Positions 24,301-30,661 of a stretch of 64,000 nucleotides of DNA are shown in pieces. This DNA is from Liolophura sinensis. Lineage: Eukaryota > Mollusca > Polyplacophora > Chitonida > Chitonidae. Numbering within the stretch: the stretch's first letter is position 1; each line of letters starts with the position of its first letter. Under the pieces are notes generated by a model. It had not been told where the DNA came from and did no database searches. It saw nothing but the letters and a program-made list of their open reading frames with translations. The stretch is taken from positions 23,695,953-23,759,952 of the forward strand of contig NC_088307.1 of NCBI RefSeq assembly GCF_032854445.1, given 5' to 3'. Both the position numbers and the translations under genes were made by a program.

Positions 24301-27300
24301 CAGTAGTTACTTATATACTGGAGCATTTTTCCACTGATTGTGTGAATTCCCCCTTTAGGAGTGGAGTACCGGGAGTCAAATTCATGGTGGTTCACTTGAT
24401 TTCTGTCAAACGTCCACAACTGGAAGTCAGAGCTGAACCAATATTAACTGGATGTAAACCGGTGGCCTCAAAGCTCAAGGACTTGGGAAGTGGCCCCCAC
24501 TAATAAAAGGCCCACACAATTTCCTGAACAGTTTTCCTTCAGATATTATCAAGAATCAACTCTTCACTTACCACTCAAAAGATTGTTGGCCCAGAATGTA
24601 CTGATAGTATTGCATCAAATCTTATATTGTTCAGAATCAACCATGTCAACCCTCCACTTACCACTCAGAAGATAGTTGTCCCAGAATGTACTGACTGTTT
24701 TCCTTCTACTCTATTATTGTCAAGATCAACCCTCCACTTACCACTCAAAAGATAGTTGTCCCAGAATGTACTGATTGTTTTCCTTCTACTCTATTATTGT
24801 CAAGATCAACCCTCCACTTACCACTCAAAAGATAGTTGTCCCAGAATGTACTGATTGTTTTCCTTCTACTCTATTATTGTCAAGATCAACCCTCCACTTA
24901 CCACTCAAAAGATTGTTGTCCCAGAATGTACTGATTGTTTTCCTTCTACTCTATTATTGTCAAGATCAACCCTCCACTTACCACTCAAAAGATTGTTGTC
25001 CAAGAATGTACTGATTGTTTTCCTTCTACTCTATTATTGTCAAGATCAACCCTCCACTTACCACTCAAAAGATTGTTGTCCCAGAATGTACTGACTGTTT
25101 TCCTTCTACTCTATTATTGTCAAGATCAACCCTCCACTTACCACTCAAAAGATTGTTGTCCAAGAATGTACTGATTGTTTTCCTTCTACTCTATTATTGT
25201 CAAGATCAACCCTCCACTTACCACTCAAAAGATTGTCCCAGAATGCACTGACACTTTTGCATCAAATTTTATATTGTTCAGAATCAACCATGTCAACCCT
25301 GCACTTACCACTTAAAAGACTGTTGTCCAAGAATGTACTGATAGTTTCCTTCAAATCTTATAGTGTCAAGAATCAACCCTCTGCTTACCACTAAAAAGAC
25401 CATTGTCCCAGAATGCACTGATAATTTTGCATCAAATCTTACATTGTTCAGAATCAACCATGTCTACTCTTCACTTACCCTTCCAAAGATTGTTGTCCAA
25501 GAATGTATTGATAGTTTCCTTCAAATATTATAGTGTCAAGACTCAACCCTCCACCTACCACTCAAAAGATTGTTGTCAGAGAAGGCCTTTATTGGTACAA
25601 ATGCTGTCTTGTCCCTCAGGCCATTGCATGACTTTTCCTCTTTGTGTTTCTTCACGCATGCAACACAACATGTTCTCACTCCACATCTCGGGCATTTGTA
25701 TTTTGCCGACACTTCGTTGCAAACTTCACAACTGTAAAAAAAGTGCGAGAAAGACAATACAGATGTATTTCTTATTTATTTTTGTTGACTGGTGTTGAAT
25801 GTCATACTCAAATGCTGCTCCTTTGTATGACGTCAGATTCAGGAGGAAACCTGAGCGCCCAAACACATTTGGTTTTTAACACCATGCTCAATTGGTTTTT
25901 AACACCATGTTCAATTGGTTTTTAACACCATACTCAATTGGTTTTTCACACCATACTCAAGAACATTCCATTTATAACATGGCAGTCAGTACACCCACAT
26001 GAGCATCATCACTGAACCGCTTATTTTACAATGTGGCAGTCAGTACACCCACATGAGCATCACCACTGAACCACTTATTTTACAATGTGGCGGTCAGTAC
26101 ACCCACATGAGCATCATCACTGAACCGCTTATTTTACAATGTGGCAGTCAGTACACCCACATGAGCATCATCACTGAACCACTTATTTTACAATGTGGCA
26201 GTCAGTACACCCACATGAGCATCATCACTGAACCGCTTATTTTACAATGTGGCAGTCAGTACACCCACATGAGCATCATCACTGAACCGCTTATTTTACA
26301 ATGTAGCGGTCAGTACACCCACATGAGCATCATCACTGAACCACTTATTTTACAATGTGGCAGTCAGTACACCCACATGAGCATCATCACTGAACCACTT
26401 ATTTTACAATGTGGCAGTCAGTACACCCACATGAGCATCATCACTGAACCGCTTACTTTACAATGTGGCAGTCAGTACACCCACATGAGCATCATCACTG
26501 AACCACTTATTTTACAATGTGGCAGCCAGTACACCCACATGAGCATCATCACTGAATCGCTTATTTTACAATGTGGCAGTCAGTACACCCACATGAGCAT
26601 CATCACTGAACCACTTATTTTACAATGTGGCAGCCAGTACACCCACATGAGCATCATCACTGAACCACTTATTTTACAATGTGGCAGTCAGTACACCCAC
26701 ATGAGCATCATCACTGAACCGCTTATTTTAGAACATGGCAGTCAGTACACCCACATGAGCATCATCACTGAACTGCTTATTTTAGGGCATGGCAGTCAGT
26801 ACACCCACATGAGCATCATCACTGAATCGCTTATTTTACAATGTGGCAGTCAGTACACCCACATGAGCATCACCACTGAACCACTTATATACAATGTGGC
26901 AGTCAGTACACCCACATGAGCATCATCACTGAACCACTTATTTTACAATGTGGCAGTCAGTACACCCACATGAGCATCATCACTGAACCGCTTATTTTAG
27001 AACATGGCGGTCAGTGCCCCCACATGGGCATCATCATTGAACCGCTAATTTTATAACATGGCGGTCAGAACACCCACATGGGCATCATCATTGAACCGCT
27101 AATTTTATAACATGGCGGTCAGAACACCCCACATGAGAATCATCATTCACCAAGGACCACCCAGGATAATTTTTCCAAAATACATGTTTATGTCTCTGAA
27201 TGATGACTCCCCCAAAAGGGGTTTAGATTCTAAATTAGCAGAATTACAGTTGAGATCAAGCAATTTGATGCTGGTGGTATCAAAGGTCTACTAGTTAATA

Positions 27301-27729
27301 TTTCTACAACACAGTGAAAGTTATTCTCTTTGATGAGGATAGTGATTGAGTAACAAACTTTTCCATGAACACTGAACTAGAGACCTTGCTATGAGCAAAT
27401 GGATTTGGCCCTGGCAAGCCCACTGGCTACTGCTAGCTACCCATTACTTGCACATAGTCTAGACTAGCACGCTCCTGGTTGCATTTTGGACTCACCCACA
27501 GGAAAACCATGGAACCTAGCTAGTAAGCATGGTCACAGGTGACTACTAACTTCATATAGTTCACAGTATGACGCATACAGACATGGCCACAGGTGGCTAT
27601 TTCTGTTAATAACTGGCCGGCCAAGTATTACAGTAATAAATTAAACACAGAGCACTAAGGATGCAAAACCTGAGCTAAAGACATCATTACTTATTGACAT
27701 ACTACACCTCACACAAACCAACTATTTCA

Positions 27730-27767
<38 letters not shown>

Positions 27768-29908
27768 GGGAGTGTTTCTTTTCAAGCTTAATGCACATGC
27801 ACATTGTTCAGGAACAAGAACTCTGTCAAGTCATATAAAGCTGTGGATACCACAAATTGGCAGTGGCTTTAAAGTGACATGGTCACCCGAATATTACATA
27901 TTTTTGCGTTATTAGAGAAAACGACATGGGTATTGGGTATTTTTCTCCAGAAGTCACAAGCTTTTCTTTAATTCCACCCCCCCCCCCCCCAGCATGGTAC
28001 GTTAAGAGAATGTTTAAAAATAAAAATAAAAAAATGAAAACTGAAAATTCTGCCAGAATATTTAAATGAAGCGGTCAATTCAGTGGAAATGGAGCATGTG
28101 CACAGCGTTCAGTAAACTTCATTTGCAAACAAACTTAGCTGATTACAAGCATAAGAGAAGGACTTATGGCTTACTTGTGACAGGATCGGCCAAAAAGAGG
28201 CATAAGAAAAAACTCGACAGGCTGACAAGCAAGTCTAGAGTTGTAGTTGGTGGTAAGTTTGAACGATGGAGTACACTGAAGAAAGAAAAAGGTCTCACGA
28301 AGCACGAAGATGTCAAAACTACTGCTTGATAGATGGGTGCAAATGTTGTTGTTGTTGTGGGCAGCGGGTGTTAACCTTTGAATAGACACATATTTCTGAC
28401 TCTTTAAAGAGAAGATTATTAGTAACATTTTCTCAATGCTCTTTAAGCTGCTGTAATCTGCATGTATCTATGTGTATCAATATTCAAAATTATCCGAGTT
28501 TGTTGACTAATCGAAAGTCGGTATCATAGGGAACTTTCCGAATACTGCGCATATGCTTCTGGCCTTTCATGTTGAATATTACCTGAGGCAAAATGGCCCA
28601 TCCTCTTTGTGCTGAATTCAAATAATGGCAGGATTTCTCCGCGCTTGTACAATCTACATACTCAATGAAAATTTTTTATTTCAATGTGATTTAGTTTATG
28701 GATGAACTTAAAAACTTTGCTAAGACGTCGCACTCACAATTTGTTTAAAAGTCCTTCTAGATATGCTATTTTAAAATAAATGTCAATCCCTACCTCTCTA
28801 AAAATATCACCCCACATTTCCAAACTCCATCTGGATGGAACCAATTTCAATGAAGTCCGCACCAACACCACCCAAACTTACCTAATCCAAAGTTCTGTTC
28901 AATGCAATTCTTGGTTGAATTAAGAAGATTGAAATTTTTCTTTAATACAAACAGCAATGGAAATATAATAGCGCATATTAACAAGTGATGCTAAATTCTG
29001 TACCGATACATGTCACTGTCATATGTGGCAGAATTGTCTGAATGTTATTTATGGTTCATATAGATTAGGTATAAACAGTGTTCAGACGATTTTGTCTCCT
29101 ATGGTCTATGTGACTATTTATGTCACTCTACAGCAAAATAGCTAGGCCTACATCTCATGGTGGCTTAGCCCCGAATGACTCCAGCTCCTTTTCTTATACT
29201 GGCCTGGCGGCGTTGAAGCCTCCATGCTTACAATGTTAATTTCGTACTCAACGAAGGTCCAGACCGATTGTCTTTGTTACCAAACAAGTCTTGCGCCAAT
29301 AAAAGACACCAACCTAAAGACCTGTTTTCCGCACCATACGTCCCTACTCGATCTAGAATAGATTTATTATAGCCATGAAGACTTTCACGTTACATGCTCC
29401 TTGGCAACTGCCAAATGTTGAGCAGCTACATGCATGTCCTGCTTCTTAGAGGAGCAGTGGGAAGATGGCAGCATTCCTCAAGGAGCATATACCATGGAAT
29501 CCTTCACGGCTATAATAAATCCCAATGACGCTAGGCCAGTATAAGAAATGGTGTTGGAGTCGTTCAGGGCTAATACTGACTCCACAACAACAGCACGCGC
29601 CCAAGATATCGCCAAAAGCATTTTAAATTTGGTACAGTTGTACGTCTAGGTCTACATCTCATATCGACCCCTGTCAACCTTTTCTTTCATCATGGCGATG
29701 CACAGCTGTTTCACGTCGATTTTTTGAAACAGTCAAATCTTGCTTTATGTTTCTGCACAATAACAACAACACAGTCATGACGACTGTGGGCTACATGGTG
29801 AAAGTAGGTACGGATTTCGGGATAATGTACTTCATGTCATAAAATCACTTATAAATAAGTACATGGAGCATTAAAAAACAGCCCAATCCATGCCCTAAAT
29901 TACCTCAT
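5975..29908 (-). CDS. ZNHIT6: Box C/D snoRNA assembly factor ZNHIT6 (BCD1), 7 coding exons, complete
   Basis: Exons on the minus strand: 29908-29904, 25731-25559, 21763-21675, 12860-12757, 11268-11200, 8238-8077 and 6359-5975. They sum to 987 nt (328 aa) with every phase consistent. Residues 3-37 form a HIT zinc finger with ligands C3, C6, C15, C18, C23, C27, H31 and C37. It is followed by RDKTAF and YHFLEDVAR (61-69), then the BCD1-specific block KRRIDLQILPYNF (99-111), NTTVYWK (117-123), FMWHIEWVFP (128-137), ESDPVIRHKLRDF (166-178) and IIEFPTLEVVL (220-230). This order matches vertebrate ZNHIT6, as recalled. The protein is a nuclear factor that, with NUFIP1 and RUVBL1/2, assembles box C/D snoRNPs. 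Unlike the human protein it has essentially no N-terminal extension before the zinc finger, and it has a longer C-terminal tail (231-328). Introns are packed with minisatellites; two copy their own splice donor. Confidence 0.92.
6631..7232. mobile_element. TTAA-flanked MITE with AGGAGAAG termini
   Basis: Body begins AGGAGAAGAAAATTTA and ends with its reverse complement, TTTTCTTCTCCT. Both ends are flanked by TTAA (6627-6630 and 7233-7236), the target type of piggyBac-like transposases. No transposase frame inside. The interior has a tandem duplication of GACGATCGGGAAAACCGGAA near 6923-6960. Short frames inside look spurious. Confidence 0.65.
7322..7560 (-). mobile_element. tRNA-derived SINE, family 1
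   Basis: Near full length, diverged. Ends in ACCACAGAGGGCCC, the variant head also found in the copies at 7588 and 10685. The following ~25 bp (ACACACAATAACACTATA) is shared too. Confidence 0.85.
7588..7851 (-). mobile_element. tRNA-derived SINE, family 1
   Basis: Near full length. Shares head variant and 3' flank with the neighbouring copy, indicating duplication of SINE plus flank rather than independent insertion. Confidence 0.88.
7886..8047 (-). mobile_element. tRNA-derived SINE, family 1 (internal deletion)
   Basis: Tail and tRNA-like head present (GCTAACCGACTGAGCCACGG, the A-box complement); the middle ~100 bp is deleted. Confidence 0.85.
8077..8238 (-). CDS. ZNHIT6: ZNHIT6 exon 6
   Basis: Acceptor TTGCGTAAAG|A and donor CACCAAG|GTGCAG, 162 nt. 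Encodes VSEDTILEEALKRYLHP, ESDPVIRHKLRDF and a cysteine-containing segment. Confidence 0.9.
8346..8450 (-). mobile_element. tRNA-derived SINE fragment, family 1
   Basis: Tail-proximal part only, with TTTCACTTATA and AAACCGGGCAGTGCCC landmarks. Confidence 0.7.
8790..10123. repeat. 60-bp minisatellite, about 22 copies
   Basis: Unit begins CAGACAGCAAATCTCTCTAC and contains GCCGATGTCCACATTTATAT. Units are highly similar, with shared variants (CACGACTGTACAGA; AACGCCAATG) that suggest higher-order conversion. Because 60 is a multiple of 3 and the unit lacks stops in two frames, both strands show frames of more than 400 codons. These have a 20-residue period and no recognisable domain, so I treat them as artefacts. 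It lies inside ZNHIT6 intron 5. Confidence 0.95.
10685..10783 (-). mobile_element. tRNA-derived SINE, family 1 (large internal deletion)
   Basis: Tail joined directly to the head variant GTGCTGGCATACTAACCACC. It shares the ACACACAATAACACTATA flank with 7560 and 7850. Confidence 0.75.
10811..10969 (-). mobile_element. tRNA-derived SINE, family 1 (head-truncated)
   Basis: Tail through ACCTTGCCACATACCGCC. Head absent. Confidence 0.85.
11200..11268 (-). CDS. ZNHIT6: ZNHIT6 exon 5
   Basis: Acceptor GACCATAG|GGAGGAG and donor GACAACAG|GTGAGT, 69 nt. Encodes EEKFMWHIEWVFPGAGAKYT, aligned without gap to human FCWHVKLQFP. An alternative AG at 11293-11292 would break the reading frame. Confidence 0.9.
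11269..12756 (-). other. ZNHIT6: ZNHIT6 intron 4
   Basis: The first ~690 nt (minus sense) are the 22/29-bp array. The rest up to 11269 is single-copy AT-rich sequence with no exon seen. Confidence 0.75.
12069..12756 (-). repeat. 22/29-bp minisatellite made of repeated 5' splice sites, about 28 copies
   Basis: In ZNHIT6 sense the unit is GTATGTTACTGATTGTGTAA followed by AG. A 29-bp variant carries a 7-nt internal duplication (ATTACTG). The first unit is the first 22 nt of intron 4, directly after the exon 4 donor. Every unit junction recreates AAAG|GTATGT (one has GTACGT). Confidence 0.93.
12757..12860 (-). CDS. ZNHIT6: ZNHIT6 exon 4
   Basis: Acceptor TTTTCAG|TTGCAC and donor GGAAAAG|GTATGT, 104 nt. 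Encodes LHKLVSQARKRRIDLQILPY and EKRKSNTTVYWK, the family block with L(P)xxFxKRKxNxT. The intron starts directly with a tandem array made of its own first 22 nt. Confidence 0.9.
13680..13860 (-). mobile_element. tRNA-derived SINE, family 1 (head-truncated)
   Basis: Tail through CATGAGCGGGACTTGAACTC (B-box complement). Head absent. Confidence 0.82.
13984..14190. repeat. 93-bp tandem duplication, two copies plus a partial third
   Basis: CACATACAACGCGTTGCAC recurs at 13984 and 14077, and as a diverged start at 14170, spaced exactly 93 bp. Confidence 0.9.
15180..15441 (-). other. Cluster of three short open frames in a GC-elevated patch (candidate, unproven)
   Basis: Minus-strand frames: 15441-15361 (26 aa, begins MSEACLRKIRQMG), 15353-15279 (24 aa, begins MDNVLRECANVN) and 15278-15180 (32 aa, begins MSSETKLFQSSKPDN, contains SPEEIRRRDKE). 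The last two are in the same frame, separated only by TAA directly followed by ATG. A GTATAA donor-like site follows the last stop. The patch is richer in CpG and GC than its surroundings. It could be the 5' end of a nested gene, a decayed retrocopy or chance. No family recognised. Confidence 0.2.
16050..16203. mobile_element. Solo arm of TTAA-type TIR element
   Basis: Matches the right arm of the 58709-59284 element (CATACAAAAATATTTTC, TTTTGATGCTCTTTCATCT) and ends TTCTTCTCCTTTAA. Confidence 0.65.
16546..16733 (-). mobile_element. tRNA-derived SINE, family 1 (head-truncated)
   Basis: Tail through GAGCTGGACTTGAACTCGC. Head missing. Confidence 0.87.
16840..17045. repeat. Dispersed foldback-family arm
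   Basis: Shares TTTTGAAACATTCTG, GGGGTGT(C/A)GAGA and CACTGAAAAAAGTGCTTTAG with 38965-39170 and 62925-63130, and inverted with 4185-4325 and 62430-62615. Confidence 0.65.
17105..17340. repeat. Dispersed repeat with (ACAGATGG)-type microsatellite
   Basis: GTTCTGAAGATACAGTGGTA is followed by a GACA/GATG-rich tract (17205-17326). A paralogous arrangement precedes the array at 18846. Confidence 0.75.
18641..18803 (-). mobile_element. tRNA-derived SINE, family 1 (internal deletion)
   Basis: Tail and head (CTCGGCCATGGAGGCCCC) retained; middle deleted. Confidence 0.8.
18846..19600. repeat. 47-bp minisatellite, about 16 copies
   Basis: Unit CTGACAGATGGACAGAC followed by AAACACCACCATACTATACT and a short TA-rich part. 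It arose inside the same dispersed repeat as 17105-17340, whose flank (AAGATATAGTGGTAACA) precedes it. Confidence 0.92.
21230..21500 (-). mobile_element. tRNA-derived SINE, family 1, full length with target duplication
   Basis: Complete from poly(TTTA) tail to head. It is flanked by a perfect 13-bp duplication, ATGTCCACAGTTG (21217-21229 and 21501-21513), direct evidence of LINE-type retroposition. Confidence 0.95.
21592..21656 (-). repeat. 21-bp tandem repeat next to ZNHIT6 exon 3 donor, three copies
   Basis: In gene sense TTACGAGTCTTTACATTTCT(C) is repeated three times, starting about 19 nt inside intron 3. The donor-proximal GAGAATTTGCATTTTTG may be a diverged extra unit (12 of 17 matches). 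Confidence 0.75.
21675..21763 (-). CDS. ZNHIT6: ZNHIT6 exon 3
   Basis: Acceptor TTTGCAG|AT and donor AGATAT|GTGAGA, 89 nt. Encodes YHFLEDVARKTDNAARQ and a basic stretch to Tyr89. YxFLEDVAR is a ZNHIT6 hallmark. Confidence 0.9.
23401..23568 (-). mobile_element. tRNA-derived SINE, family 1 (internal deletion)
   Basis: Tail, then CTTCCCACTTGCAGCC through GGTGAGAGGTTTCTGGGTCA. Confidence 0.82.
23795..24288. mobile_element. TTAA-type TIR element, diverged copy
   Basis: Interior is similar to 58870-59130 (GCATGCGCAACACATTTATA versus GCATGTGTTTGGATATA region; ACATCCTCATTTAGATCATC). The right arm ends in CTTCCCC with TTAA at 24289. Confidence 0.6.
24545..25558 (-). repeat. ~80-bp minisatellite copying the exon 2 / intron 2 junction, 12 units
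   Basis: In ZNHIT6 sense each unit contains ACAACAATCTTTTGAGTG (the last ~18 nt of exon 2) directly followed by GTAAGTGGAGGGTTGA, i.e. a pseudo-exon end plus donor. Central units (24737-25217) are exactly 80 bp apart; outer ones are diverged. The authentic junction at 25559 is the first unit but has GTAGGT. Confidence 0.93.
25559..25731 (-). CDS. ZNHIT6: ZNHIT6 exon 2 (HIT zinc finger)
   Basis: Acceptor CTTTTTTTACAG|T and donor TTGAGTG|GTAGGT. Encodes the complete zf-HIT and RDKTAF. Its last ~19 nt are copied in the downstream intronic tandem array. Confidence 0.93.
25775..25860 (-). mobile_element. SINE tail fragment, family 1, diverged
   Basis: TTTATTTTTGTTGACTGGTG and ATACTCAAATG landmarks only. 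Confidence 0.5.
25869..25961. repeat. 23-bp tandem repeat, four copies
   Basis: Unit AATTGGTTTTTAACACCATG plus CTC. Confidence 0.85.
25984..27140. repeat. 54-bp minisatellite, about 21 copies
   Basis: Unit GTCAGTACACCCACATGAGC ... ATCATCACTGAACCGCTTAT ... 54 bp. It gives an open plus-strand frame of 306 codons with an 18-residue period (SQYTHMSIITEPLILQCG). I consider it non-coding: it is low-complexity in origin, lies inside an intron on the opposite strand, and is broken at one unit with a 2-nt deletion. Confidence 0.95.
27731..27761 (+). repeat. Poly(A) run, 31 nt
   Basis: Uninterrupted A tract. No matching retrocopy recognised immediately upstream. Confidence 0.9.
28066..28329 (+). pseudogene. 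Open frame resembling a repeat-associated invertebrate protein domain (fragment)
   Basis: 87 codons from ATG to TGA, rich in Lys/Arg. The central part YGLLVTGSAKKRHKKKLD and the SRVVVGGKFERWSTLKKE segment resemble, from memory, the short N-terminal domain of many uncharacterised, often transposon-derived, invertebrate and fish proteins (pattern GxxxxGxxKxRHxxKLdxL then VGxxFxRWxxLK and hT(h/d)edv). No downstream catalytic domain is present, so it is probably a relic. It lies on the strand opposite to ZNHIT6, within its first intron. It could also be a genuine exon of a gene I do not recognise. Confidence 0.4.
29163..29575. mobile_element. Long-hairpin MITE near the ZNHIT6 5' end
   Basis: The ends (GCTTAGCCCCGAATGACTCC ... 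CTTATACTGGCCTGG) are inverted at 29528-29575. A second inner inverted pair (GATTTATTATAGCCATGAAG at 29358 versus its complement near 29505) extends the stem, so most of the 413 bp can fold back. No open frame. Confidence 0.7.
29904..29908 (-). CDS. ZNHIT6: ZNHIT6 exon 1, coding part (ATG AG|)
   Basis: Proposed start: AAAGATGAG|GTAATT. Two bases (AG) plus T from exon 2 make Ser2, so the protein begins MSCEVC. The phase fits, A is at -3, and the site faces the GABBR1 start 480 bp away. The 5' end of the exon is unknown. An alternative is an unspliced start inside intron 1 (MSFSHFFYSCEVC) directly upstream of exon 2. Confidence 0.55.
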
Positions 29909-30388
29909 CTTTGCTAAACAAAAAAACAGAAACTGCAAACAGGAACACGTCTTCTTTGGTAGACAACAACAACACGAAAAATCCACAACCCACGTGTGTT
30001 AACCGCAACTTTCGATGACGCGCTGGAAAAAGGGAAAGGAGCGTTGAAACCGATGACGTGAGCGCACACTTATTTGCCCGCTAGACTTGACAGAGAAGGG
30101 GCTGGTAGCTGATGACAGTTGGCGAGCGAAGCAGACTGGCCTGTGAAACGTCGCGCCGATATTTGGCCGTGCATCTACAACTCGCTTCGGGTCACTATGC
30201 AAGGGGAATCGGCCTGAATCATTTGTGCACTGGGCGACAGTCGGAAATGGAATGTGTAGCGAGCAGAATGACGGGTAGACAGTACATCTCCAGTTAGTTT
30301 TCCTTCCAACTGCTTATCTTCTGAACTCCTCGATTCGGCTGCTGTCGTCGGAAAGAGCTGGAAATCTCCTCAGCGGCCGTGAAAAATC
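29909..30388. promoter_or_regulatory. Bidirectional promoter region, ZNHIT6 / GABBR1
   Basis: 480 bp separate the two divergent start codons. GC and CpG are higher than in the surroundings. TGACGTGA (30054-30061) is a CRE/ATF-like site; vertebrate GABBR1 promoters are known CREB/ATF4 targets, but conservation here is only a suggestion. An upstream ATG frame (30112-30297) would lie in the GABBR1 5' leader if transcription starts before it. Confidence 0.6.
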
Positions 30389-30661
30389 ATGGAATCGCTG
30401 CATACAAGGGCGATTTCGCCACACAGATCTTGGATTTACCAGCAATCTTCTGTGTTTGTGTGGATTATCTTCTCGTGGATTATGTGTTGTGAGTGTTTCA
30501 AAGAGAAAAATCTGACGATCGGTGGTATATTCCCCATGGTTGGCGGTTGGGGCGGAGGAGTCGGATGCTTGCCAGCTGTGGAGATGGCACTAGAAGACAT
30601 CAATAATAGCACGGACGTATTGCCGAACTACCAGCTTTGGATGGTGGGAAAAGACAGCCAG
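30389..30661 (+). CDS. GABBR1: GABBR1 coding exon 1
   Basis: 91 complete codons from ATG (context ATCATGG) to GACAGCCAG|GTAAAA. Signal peptide plus first ~50 residues of the flytrap domain. A stop codon precedes in frame. Confidence 0.9.

Larger units (their letters stand above)
21764..25558 (-). other. ZNHIT6: ZNHIT6 intron 2
   Basis: Holds the 80-bp splice-junction array, a TTAA-type element (23795-24288), a SINE and a GC-elevated patch at 22720-23075 with coding-like frames on both strands that I could not assign. Confidence 0.65.
25732..29903 (-). other. ZNHIT6: ZNHIT6 intron 1
   Basis: Contains a SINE fragment, a 23-bp array (25869-25961), the 54-bp array (25984-27140), a 31-nt poly(A), a transposon-like coding fragment (28066-28329) and a hairpin MITE (29163-29575). 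27150-27720 and 28430-29150 look empty. Confidence 0.6.

Noticed and set aside
24775-25251. Series of identical 79-codon frames every 80 bp
   Set aside because: They track the 80-bp splice-junction array and lie antisense to ZNHIT6.
25536-25757. Independent start of ZNHIT6 at the ATG upstream of exon 2 (MSFSHFFY)
   Set aside because: The frame crosses a clear polypyrimidine tract and AG acceptor; kept only as an alternative to the spliced MSC start.
25999-26919. 306-codon plus-strand frame
   Set aside because: Product of the 54-bp minisatellite (18-residue period); interrupted by a 2-nt deletion in one unit and located in a ZNHIT6 intron.
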